The translations under genes were made by a program, and so were the position numbers. The notes under the pieces are model-generated. The model did no database searches and was not told the origin of the DNA. It saw nothing but the letters and a program-made list of their open reading frames with translations. From assembly GCA_947598455.1 (NCBI GenBank), contig CANQFI010000087.1:1-6918 (forward strand): a stretch of DNA of 6,918 bases. The letters run 5' to 3'. The stretch's first letter is position 1; every line of letters starts with the position of its first letter. This document shows positions 1 to 4,765 of the stretch, in pieces. Source of the stretch: an uncultured Bacilli bacterium (GTDB lineage: Bacteria; Bacillota_I; Bacilli_A; RF39; UBA660).

Positions 1-1063
1 GTCCACTTATACTAACACCTGTTACAGCTACATCAGTTGGTGTTGTTGTACCAGGAGTTGATGGAGTTGTACCTGATGATGATTTTTCTTTAACAGTTAT
101 TTTCTTAGTAGCTGTTTTACCATTAGCTGTAGTTACAGTTACGGTTACTGTTCCAGCTTTTTTAGCTGTTAATTTACCTGATTTATTAATTGTAGCGATT
201 GATTCATCACTTACGCTCCATGTTACATTCTTATCAGTAGCATTTGTTGGATTAAAAATTGCTTTCAAAGTAATTGAACTACCAACAGTTACACTACTTG
301 AACCACTTATTGATACACTTTCAACATCTACTGGTCCGCTTTCCTCTTCTTCATCTTCTTCTTTAATTGTTACTGTTACTGTAGCAGTATATTTACCATC
401 AGAAGTTTTTACAGTTATAGTAACTGTTCCAGCTTTTATTGCAGTTATTAAACCAGTTTCATCAACTGTAGCCATTTCTTCATCATTAGATGAATAAACT
501 AAGTCTTCTTCTGTATAACCATCTGGTAATGAAGATACACTAATTGCTCCTGATGATCCTATAGTTAAATTCATACTAGATACACTAAGATTTATTTCAG
601 CTGATGCCTTTTGTGTCCAATGAGCTTTTAAAGTAATATCTTTTGTTACTTTAGTACTAAAATCATATTCTTTATTATCTAAATACCAACCAGCAAATTC
701 ATATCCTTCTCTTGTTGGATCTTTTGGTTTTGTTACTGTTTCATTTTCTTTTACTGTAACTGATTCAACAGCACTACCACCATTTGAATCAAATTTTACT
801 GTGTATTCTTTGCCACAGCCTTTAACCATTACAAGGACTAAAACAAGTACAACAATGGCTGCACCAATTGCACATAATAATCCTTTTTTGTTGTCTTTCT
901 TTTCTACTTTTTTCTCAACTTTTTTCTCGGTTGGTTTTTCCGTAGCCTTCTCAGATGTTTTTTCTTTTTCTTTTTCTGTTACCTTCTCAGGTGTTTTCTC
1001 TGTTGTTTTCTCGGTTACTTTTTCAGATGTCTTCTCAGTTTTTTTCTCTGTTTCCTTTTCCAT
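1..1063 (-). CDS. Type II membrane surface protein with EK-repeat tail, Flg_new and Big_2 domains (3' end outside window)
   Basis: Probable cell-surface adhesin or wall-associated protein of unknown ligand; 354 residues are visible and the frame is still open at the left edge. In order: an EK-rich cytoplasmic tail (residues 2-60) ending in KKDNKK; one membrane helix (about 61-80) with no cleavage or good lipobox motif; a Flg_new/InlB B-repeat-like domain (about 86-150, with FDSNGG, GYEFAGWY and the closing LKAHW); a Big_2 Ig-like domain (about 158-233); an acidic linker EEDEEEE (235-241); a second Big_2 domain (about 245-325, with ATIN..GKLTAKKAGTVTVTV); a Ser/Thr/Pro/Gly linker (326-342); and the beginning of a third domain (VTGVSISG). 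Lysines beside the helix predict N-inside, C-outside topology. The ATG at 1063 follows GAGAGGAG by 7 nt. A good promoter lies upstream at 1169-1198. Domain families are recognised by motif; the adhesion role is inference. Confidence 0.85.
   Translation of the reverse strand, partial: MEKETEKKTEKTSEKVTEKTTEKTPEKVTEKEKEKTSEKATEKPTEKKVEKKVEKKDNKKGLLCAIGAAIVVLVLVLVMVKGCGKEYTVKFDSNGGSAVESVTVKENETVTKPKDPTREGYEFAGWYLDNKEYDFSTKVTKDITLKAHWTQKASAEINLSVSSMNLTIGSSGAISVSSLPDGYTEEDLVYSSNDEEMATVDETGLITAIKAGTVTITVKTSDGKYTATVTVTIKEEDEEEESGPVDVESVSISGSSSVTVGSSITLKAIFNPTNATDKNVTWSVSDESIATINKSGKLTAKKAGTVTVTVTTANGKTATKKITVKEKSSSGTTPSTPGTTTPTDVAVTGVSISG
899..1060 (-). repeat. Tetrapeptide (EKxx) coding repeat, 14 units
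   Basis: The first 54 codons after the start repeat a 12-nt unit encoding Glu-Lys plus two variable residues, mostly xT, TS, TP, KV or AT. Glu falls at residues 2, 6, 10 and so on up to 54 without a single slip, followed by Lys every time. The unit is degenerate at the DNA level (gaa/gag, aaa/aag) but never loses phase. Such period-4 Glu/Lys tails favour a charged single helix. Because the tail precedes the membrane helix, it should lie in the cytoplasm. Confidence 0.85.
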
Positions 1064-1145
1064 ATTTTTTCTCCTCTCTTTTTTCTATAAGTTTTAAGTA
1101 AATCATTAAATTGTTTCTTTTTATTAATGTACTACATAAAACCGA

Positions 1146-1159
1146 TAAGACCTATCTTA
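1146..1159 (-). other. Small palindrome at the start of the surface-protein leader
   Basis: TAAGA (1146-1150), four-base spacer, TCTTA (1155-1159). It would fall within roughly the first 20 nt of the transcript predicted from the promoter at 1169-1198. A 5-bp stem is weak. It could be a 5'-end stabilising hairpin, an operator half-site pair, or chance in AT-rich DNA. Confidence 0.25.
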
Positions 1160-1168
1160 CCTATAGAA

Positions 1169-1198
1169 ATTATACTATGTCGTAATACATAAAGTCAA
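1169..1198 (-). promoter_or_regulatory. SigA-type promoter of the surface-protein gene
   Basis: On the minus strand, TTGACT (1198-1193) is followed after 18 bp by a perfect TATAAT (1174-1169). This predicts transcription from about 1162 and a leader of about 100 nt before the ATG at 1063. It is the best match to a vegetative promoter in the window. Confidence 0.7.
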
Positions 1199-1228
1199 CC
1201 ATATTTAAGGGTATATTTTATAAATTAT

Positions 1229-1248
1229 AAGTACTTTTACAAGTACTT
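1229..1248. repeat. Tandem palindromes AAGTACTT x2
   Basis: Two identical, self-complementary octamers AAGTACTT (1229-1236 and 1241-1248) are separated by four bases, a 12-bp period. Together they can also form one 8-bp hairpin with a TTAC loop. They start about 31 bp upstream of the -35 box at 1198, where an activator or repressor could bind, and lie about 55 bp after the stop of the preceding minus-strand gene, where a terminator is expected. The T-tract (1247-1251) lies on the plus-strand side, so as a terminator it would suit plus-strand transcription. Its function is undecided. Confidence 0.35.
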
Positions 1249-1301
1249 TTTATTTATTACAGTTATTATAAATATATTCTAATTAAATATATATTTTACT
1301 A

Positions 1302-1859
1302 TTACTTATTATTTCTTTTTTTGATAATTATGATTGCTCCTAAAGCAATGACAATAACTACTACAATACCAATTATAATAAAAGTTAAATTGCTCTTATT
1401 ATATTTTGGTTGTTCATAAATATCTTTATTAGTTTCATAACAGTCATCTAAATCTTCATCATTATCTATCTTATTTACAATATCGCAAACATCAGTTGGT
1501 TTATAGTATGCTTCAATTGCATTAGTAATTTGATCTTTTACTTCTTCATTATAACCAATAAAGTATGTAGAACCAATTATAGTTATAGGTTCATCATTTT
1601 TTTTGATATTTAGTTTTGATTTAACTTCTTTATATAAGTCTTCATTGGAAGAAATTTCCATATCTTTTATAGATAAACGATAATAATTATTTCTTGTTTC
1701 TTCTAACCAATCAAGTTCTTTTTTTCCTTGTTCTTCATCACTATAAAAAACATATATATTAACATCTTTTAAAGAAGATGAATTGGCAACTACTGCTCTT
1801 GTTACAAGGGGCATTGAAATTAAAACAAATAATACTAATAAATATAAGATTTTTTTCAT
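1302..1859 (-). CDS. Membrane-anchored extracytoplasmic thioredoxin-fold protein lacking CxxC
   Basis: A 185-residue protein with a Sec signal (about 1-24), an exported domain (about 30-130), and a C-terminal membrane helix (about 159-180) followed by KKRNNK, giving type I topology. The pattern VNIYVFYS (33-40), a long helix, then DEPITIIGSTYFIGY (89-103) matches the beta-alpha and cis-proline segments of thioredoxin-like proteins. However, the place where CxxC normally sits reads DEEQGKKE (41-48). The only cysteines are C125 and C140, in a C-terminal extension. A thiol-disulfide role at the usual site is therefore unlikely; a scaffold, chaperone or sensor role is inference. The ATG follows AAGGAGG at good distance. 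Transcription probably starts at the promoter 1913-1940, divergent from the HTH gene. No clear T-tract terminator follows on this strand. Confidence 0.75.
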   Translation of the reverse strand: MKKILYLLVLFVLISMPLVTRAVVANSSSLKDVNIYVFYSDEEQGKKELDWLEETRNNYYRLSIKDMEISSNEDLYKEVKSKLNIKKNDEPITIIGSTYFIGYNEEVKDQITNAIEAYYKPTDVCDIVNKIDNDEDLDDCYETNKDIYEQPKYNKSNLTFIIIGIVVVIVIALGAIIIIKKRNNK

Positions 1860-1912
1860 TACTTTTACCTCCTTACTATTTTAATAAAGGCATATTTTTT
1901 AAGCCTGATTTT

Positions 1913-1940
1913 ATTCTAACATGTTTTAATTATATTTCAA
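1913..1940 (-). promoter_or_regulatory. Extended -10 promoter of the thioredoxin-fold gene
   Basis: On the minus strand, TTGAAA (1940-1935), a 16-bp spacer, then TAGAAT (1918-1913) preceded by TGT, which makes an extended -10. Predicted start near 1906, leader about 46 nt. The palindrome AACATGTT (1918-1925) abuts the -10 box, so a protein bound there would block this promoter. Confidence 0.55.
1917..1924. promoter_or_regulatory. Candidate operator copy 1 (TAACATGT)
   Basis: TAACATGT contains the palindrome ACATGT; here the dyad extends to AACATGTT (1918-1925). It overlaps the -10 region of the minus-strand promoter. An identical octamer lies at 2007-2014 in the same divergent intergenic region. 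The regulator, if any, could be the HTH protein encoded at 2081-2356. This is inference from position only. Confidence 0.35.
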
Positions 1941-2006
1941 ATACTTTTTACTATTCTTCAAGAAATTTCCAGGATCTTTTATGACCTAAATTATCGAATG
2001 TTTTTA

Positions 2007-2014
2007 TAACATGT
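2007..2014. promoter_or_regulatory. Candidate operator copy 2 (TAACATGT)
   Basis: Second exact copy of TAACATGT, 90 bp from the first in the same orientation and about 30 bp upstream of the TATAAT used for the plus-strand HTH gene. It also directly precedes a weaker TATAAA (2016-2021), so both copies sit beside a -10-like hexamer. Confidence 0.3.
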
Positions 2015-2043
2015 GTATAAAAGAAATTTTTTTGAGCAATCTA

Positions 2044-2049
2044 TATAAT
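2044..2049 (+). promoter_or_regulatory. -10 box of the HTH gene
   Basis: A perfect TATAAT lies 32 bp before the TTG start at 2081, predicting a leader of about 25 nt that still contains the GAGGTG ribosome site. No convincing -35 hexamer is seen 16-18 bp upstream, so the promoter may be weak or depend on a bound protein. Confidence 0.4.
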
Positions 2050-2080
2050 AAAAATACTTAAGAAAGCGAGGTGTATTTTA

Positions 2081-2356
2081 TTGAAAAGTAAAGATATTTT
2101 AGCTATTAATTTAAAATACTATAGGTATTTATCAAAACTTTCTCAAGAAAAATTCGCCGAAGCTTTAGATACTAGTTTAATATATGAAAATCAGTTAGAA
2201 AAAAGAAGGAGAAATCCGTCTTTAGAAATGTTGGATAAGTTAGCTTCAGGAATATCTGTTTTACTTAAATCTTGTGTAACATCAGCTGATCTTATTATGT
2301 ATGATGAAAGAAAAGTTGTTAAACATAAAAGAATTGATGAATCGAAAAAAAGCTAG
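2081..2356 (+). CDS. Small Xre-family helix-turn-helix transcriptional regulator
   Basis: A 91-residue cytoplasmic DNA-binding protein and the only plus-strand gene here. Residues about 5-60 form an HTH_3/Xre domain: LKYYRYLSKLSQEKFAEALD gives helices 1-2, TSLIYENQLEKRRRNPSL the recognition helix and the conserved R/N-P-S turn, then LEMLDKLASGI. A basic tail (about 75-91) follows; no ligand-binding or dimer domain is evident. The start is TTG, set by GAGGTG (2068-2073) 7 nt upstream; the next in-frame Met is too late and would destroy the domain. It is divergent from the thioredoxin-fold gene and convergent with the CarD unit. Self-regulation and control of the divergent gene through the TAACATGT repeats is a reasonable inference. 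Target unknown. Confidence 0.8.
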   Translation: MKSKDILAINLKYYRYLSKLSQEKFAEALDTSLIYENQLEKRRRNPSLEMLDKLASGISVLLKSCVTSADLIMYDERKVVKHKRIDESKKS

Positions 2357-2373
2357 AAATTCTAGCTTTTTTA
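2345..2373. terminator. Bidirectional terminator between HTH gene and CarD unit
   Basis: Eleven-base arms (2346-2356 and 2362-2372; core GCTAG/CTAGC with flanking A and T runs) around a 5-nt loop. T-runs follow the stem in both directions. The left arm contains the HTH stop codon TAG (2354-2356) and the right end contains the last base pairs of the opposing gene's TAA stop (2373-2371), so both convergent genes end inside the same hairpin. Confidence 0.85.
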
Positions 2374-2583
2374 GTTATATACTCTTTTATTTAAGTCTAG
2401 GCCTTGTAATTGAAGAGCTATTATTATTTGTTTTATTTCAGAATCGTTAAATTGTTTTTCTTTTAATTCTTTTCTTTTTAAAATCCATATATCATTAATG
2501 GTATTGATGTTATTTTCTTTTAATTTTTTATTTAATTCTAAAGGTAGATTTAGTTTATCTATTAAGTCATTTTTATTTAACAT
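2371..2583 (-). CDS. Stand-alone RNA polymerase alpha C-terminal domain-like protein
   Basis: A 70-residue protein that aligns almost end to end with the RpoA C-terminal domain: LNLPLELNKKLKENNI (11-26) corresponds to LELTVRSANCLKAEAI of E. coli alpha, TINDIW to the next helix, and ALQLQGLDLNKR (56-67) to the final helix and GLSLGMR. It has no N-terminal dimerisation domain. The residue matching DNA-contact Arg265 is Glu16, that matching Asn268 is Lys19, and the NLGKKS turn reads QFNDSE, so ordinary UP-element binding is not expected. It starts one base after the CarD stop (TAAcATG), with AAGGAG inside the end of the CarD gene, so the two are co-transcribed and probably translationally coupled. 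Homology is inferred by eye. A generic helix-hairpin-helix protein is the alternative. Confidence 0.65.
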   Translation of the reverse strand: MLNKNDLIDKLNLPLELNKKLKENNINTINDIWILKRKELKEKQFNDSEIKQIIIALQLQGLDLNKRVYN

Positions 2584-2584
2584 G

Positions 2585-3079
2585 TTATTTATTCTCCTTT
2601 TCTTGGTTAGATATATAATCTATTACATAGTTTTTACATTCATCATAAGACATTCCTAGAGCTATTCCTAGGGTTGTATATAAGTATTTTTCGGCAATAT
2701 TAAAGTAGTTATTGTCTTTATCAGCTATTTTTTTACCATTATTTAGGCGATTTTGATTACGGATGTAGGTTGTTTTAATTATTTTAGCTAAATCTAAGGT
2801 ATTTTGGGAACTTAGTAGTTCTTTATAAGTGTTTTCTAATGATTTTTCATCTGTATCAATGTATTTTACGTCTTTTATAGATTTAATAATATCCATAGCT
2901 TGTTCTTTAGTTAAGATATCTTTAAGATCTTTTGAATCAATTGGAACATTGATAGTTAATGATTCATCAGTTACTGGAGATAAGACATAATAGTCTTTGT
3001 TTTGAAAATATTTAGGCTTTATATCTTTGATACGACACACTTCTCTTTTATGTAATATATAATCATTAATTTTGTACAT
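2585..3079 (-). CDS. CarD-family RNA polymerase-binding transcription regulator
   Basis: CarD/CdnL proteins bind the RNA polymerase beta subunit through an N-terminal Tudor-like domain and stabilise the open promoter complex with a C-terminal helical domain. Here residues about 1-55 (YKINDYILHKREVCRIKDI, then YYVLSPV and the strand LTINVPID) form the RNAP-interaction domain, and about 57-160 the all-helical domain. Length (164 aa) is typical. The protein has no Trp: by alignment with LWRRDQERG of mycobacterial CarD, the Trp that wedges the DNA minor groove corresponds to Tyr105 in TTYIRNQNR. The ATG is set by GGGGAG (3090-3085), 5 nt upstream. It is first gene of a two-gene unit with the alpha-CTD-like protein, driven by the promoter at 3153-3181 through a hairpin leader. 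Confidence 0.85.
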   Translation of the reverse strand: MYKINDYILHKREVCRIKDIKPKYFQNKDYYVLSPVTDESLTINVPIDSKDLKDILTKEQAMDIIKSIKDVKYIDTDEKSLENTYKELLSSQNTLDLAKIIKTTYIRNQNRLNNGKKIADKDNNYFNIAEKYLYTTLGIALGMSYDECKNYVIDYISNQEKENK

Positions 3080-3103
3080 ATAAACTCCCCTTTGCTTAAA
3101 AAG

Positions 3104-3141
3104 ACGAGTAGCTCAACTGGACTTACGCCTTAGCTACTCGT
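3104..3141 (-). promoter_or_regulatory. Terminator-like hairpin in the carD leader (candidate attenuator)
   Basis: Perfect 10-bp arms ACGAGTAGCT (3104-3113) and AGCTACTCGT (3132-3141) flank an 18-nt loop. On the minus strand the stem is followed by CTTTTTAA, the form of an intrinsic terminator. It lies between the carD promoter and its ribosome site, with only about 24 nt from stem to ATG and no room for another promoter, so it must be in the carD transcript. It may attenuate carD, or may double as terminator for the gene upstream. No known riboswitch class was recognised. Confidence 0.55.
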
Positions 3142-3152
3142 TGTCTATTTAT

Positions 3153-3181
3153 ATTATAGCATTTTTTTTATTTTTTAGTAA
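3153..3181 (-). promoter_or_regulatory. Extended -10 promoter of the carD unit
   Basis: On the minus strand, TGCTATAAT (TATAAT at 3158-3153 with an upstream TG) lies 17 bp after TTACTA (3181-3176), a 4/6 match to TTGACA. Transcription should begin near 3146, giving a leader of about 67 nt that contains the entire hairpin at 3104-3141. The promoter directly follows the stop codon of the DUF1287 gene at 3185. Confidence 0.6.
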
Positions 3182-3184
3182 GTT

Positions 3185-3901
3185 TTATTTAAATGGTATA
3201 AGAAGATTTTGATCTATTTTTGAAGCATCAAAACGATAATGACCAGTTATTTTGTAATTGGTTATGACATCTTCTTCTCTGTTTGGTTGACCACCATTAT
3301 GAATAATGTAGGCATAGCCTTTTTCGTTACGACGATCTGATATCATACCTACATGATTGTTATTTAGAAATACTATATCGCCTGGTTGCCATTCTTCGAT
3401 CTTTTTATAATCTGAAGTTAAACTTATAGCATATTTAGAAAAGTAAATGCGAAGATTATTTACTCGACGAAAGTCAATGTTTTTATCACGTTTTTCAATT
3501 TCTGGATAGTCATTAGGATTGTTTTTTATATCAGTATCAACCATATCTCTTAAACTATAACCAGCATTTTTAAAAGCACGCCATATTACATCAGTACATA
3601 CTCCTTCATTATCAGGTGGATAGGAATCACCATAGTATTTACTAATGTACCTTGGATGATTTTCAGCATCTTTTCTGGCTCCTAATAAAAAGTCAGAATA
3701 GTCATCGATATCATCATTATCATAATCAACACTACTATAAATTGTTTTGATATCAAAGTCCGGAGCTTTATAATATTTTTTAGGTATTAAGTTGTATTTA
3801 TTCATAATAAATATCGTAGTTATAGTAAAGATTAAGATAATAATTATTATGATAAAATTTTTTATAACATTAGCTTTTATATGTTTAGATAAATTTTGCA
3901 A
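3185..3901 (-). CDS. Membrane-anchored DUF1287 protein (papain/NlpC-like fold), TTG start
   Basis: Predicted extracytoplasmic cysteine peptidase or amidase, possibly acting on cell wall; the family's substrate is not established. Numbering from TTG: a short basic N-tail, a membrane helix (about 12-33), then a DUF1287 domain (about 55-225) with all its landmarks: YPPDNEGVCTDV (Cys102, likely nucleophile), NIDFRRVNNL, WQPGDIV, NNHVGMISDR (His183), YIIHNGGQ (His201/Asn202) and the closing ITGHYRFD. Topology is N-inside, domain outside. Start choice: an in-frame GTG at 3910 would add three residues but lies only a few bases from the predicted transcript start, with a poor ribosome site; TTG at 3901 has AGGTGAT upstream, with 8 nt between the AGG and the TTG. 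Between YwaF-like and carD genes, with its own probable promoter. Confidence 0.8.
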   Translation of the reverse strand: MQNLSKHIKANVIKNFIIIIIILIFTITTIFIMNKYNLIPKKYYKAPDFDIKTIYSSVDYDNDDIDDYSDFLLGARKDAENHPRYISKYYGDSYPPDNEGVCTDVIWRAFKNAGYSLRDMVDTDIKNNPNDYPEIEKRDKNIDFRRVNNLRIYFSKYAISLTSDYKKIEEWQPGDIVFLNNNHVGMISDRRNEKGYAYIIHNGGQPNREEDVITNYKITGHYRFDASKIDQNLLIPFK

Positions 3902-3923
3902 AAGTATCACCTTTTCACTTTTT

Positions 3924-3952
3924 ATTATACATAATTAGATATTTCTTTTAAA
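3924..3952 (-). promoter_or_regulatory. Promoter of the DUF1287 gene
   Basis: On the minus strand, TTTAAA (3952-3947, 4/6 match), 17-bp spacer, perfect TATAAT (3929-3924). Predicted start about 3917. This leaves too short a leader for the GTG at 3910 and so favours the TTG at 3901. Read-through from the YwaF-like gene is also possible because no good terminator separates them. Confidence 0.5.
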
Positions 3953-3961
3953 GAGTCTTTT

Positions 3962-4696
3962 TTATTTTGCTAGTTCTTGATTTCTTTTTCTTATTATAAA
4001 GTAATAAACTAAGCCAGAGATAATTAAACCTGTTACTTCTAGAGTTAACATAGGAGGAAAATATTTAAGCCAAGGGTATAAGACCATTACATTATCAGGT
4101 ATTTTAGTAGAAAAGATATAGTTAGTATTAAATTTTAAATTAAATGGATACATTATTAACATTAAGAAGTTAGTTAAAATATATGTAGCCAAATAATTTT
4201 TTAGACCTACTTTATAATTTAAGGCATAGTATGAATATAAACTTATACAGATAAAGAAATGATGGGATATAACATATTGCCAAAAGTTGAAGTTATCTAT
4301 TGTTGATATTAAGTTAGGCCATAAGATAGCAGGAATTGGTCCAATAAATGATAAAAAAATTGTTAGTTTTAGGATACTTTCTTTATTAAAAAGAATACCA
4401 AACATAAAGAGATAGTTAGAGATAAAGCAAAGATGAAATGGTAGGTTTTCTTTGTAATCAAAGCTACCAAAGTATAAATTACCAAAGGTATAAATAAACA
4501 TATTAAGTAGTAATATAAGAGCACTTATTTTTAAAATACGATTATTAATTTTTTTAGGTATTTCGGATATTTTATGACGATTTAGATAGATAATTATTAA
4601 GCCTATAACAGCTATAGCAATAAAGATATTATGAATTAAACCAAATTGTTTGAATAGAAATTTGGGATGTTCATTAACAAAAAATTCTCTTAACAT
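3962..4696 (-). CDS. YwaF/TIGR02206 (TMEM164-like) integral membrane protein
   Basis: A 244-residue protein with about seven membrane helices (roughly 22-37, 54-73, 85-103, 109-127, 137-157, 167-184, 213-235). Family landmarks: LPFHLC at 85-90, GPIPAILWP at 119-127, the His pair at 145-146 in VISHHFF, and NYIFSTKIPDN near 192-202. These match the bacterial TIGR02206/YwaF family, whose function is not established. From memory, human TMEM164, placed in the same broad family, is reported as a phospholipid acyltransferase depending on a Cys and a His about 58 residues apart; here Cys90 and His145/146 are 55-56 apart, so an acyl-transfer role is a testable inference. The ATG at 4696 follows GAGGAA by 7 nt. 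Probable own promoter at 4718-4746. Confidence 0.75.
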   Translation of the reverse strand: MLREFFVNEHPKFLFKQFGLIHNIFIAIAVIGLIIIYLNRHKISEIPKKINNRILKISALILLLNMFIYTFGNLYFGSFDYKENLPFHLCFISNYLFMFGILFNKESILKLTIFLSFIGPIPAILWPNLISTIDNFNFWQYVISHHFFICISLYSYYALNYKVGLKNYLATYILTNFLMLIMYPFNLKFNTNYIFSTKIPDNVMVLYPWLKYFPPMLTLEVTGLIISGLVYYFIIRKRNQELAK

Positions 4697-4717
4697 AAAA
4701 TACTTCCTCTCATTAAG

Positions 4718-4746
4718 ATTATATTTGTTATTTTAATTAAACTAAA
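4718..4746 (-). promoter_or_regulatory. Probable promoter of the YwaF-like gene
   Basis: On the minus strand, TATAAT (4723-4718) lies 17 bp after TTTAGT (4746-4741), a weak -35. The predicted start is close to the GAGAGGAAG ribosome site, so the leader is only about 15 nt. The -35 shares bases with the T-run of the preceding terminator. Confidence 0.45.
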
Positions 4747-4765
4747 AAGACAGATAATCTGTCTT
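4744..4765 (-). terminator. Terminator of the ATPase-DUF4203 operon
   Basis: Perfect 8-bp arms AAGACAGA/TCTGTCTT (4747-4754 and 4758-4765) with a 3-nt loop. On the minus strand the stem ends in TCTTTTT. The first arm overlaps the TAA stop of the DUF4203-like gene (4766-4764). Confidence 0.75.

Noticed and set aside
801..1097. Plus-strand open frame encoding a Phe/Ser-rich repeat peptide
   Set aside because: It is the antisense image of the EK-tetrad coding repeat of the minus-strand surface protein, which has a promoter, ribosome site and recognisable domains.
1270..1296. AT-only inverted repeat AAATATAT/ATATATTT
   Set aside because: Such repeats arise readily by chance in this AT-rich spacer, and there is no T-tract or GC core to support a terminator.
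1778..1984. Plus-strand open frame across the divergent region
   Set aside because: It overlaps the signal-peptide region of the thioredoxin-fold gene and its promoter, and shows no domain or ribosome site.
3101..3125. String resembling a tRNA D-arm (TAGCTCAACTGG) on the plus strand
   Set aside because: No acceptor stem, anticodon arm or T-arm with GTTC follows; the sequence is explained as one side of the carD leader hairpin.
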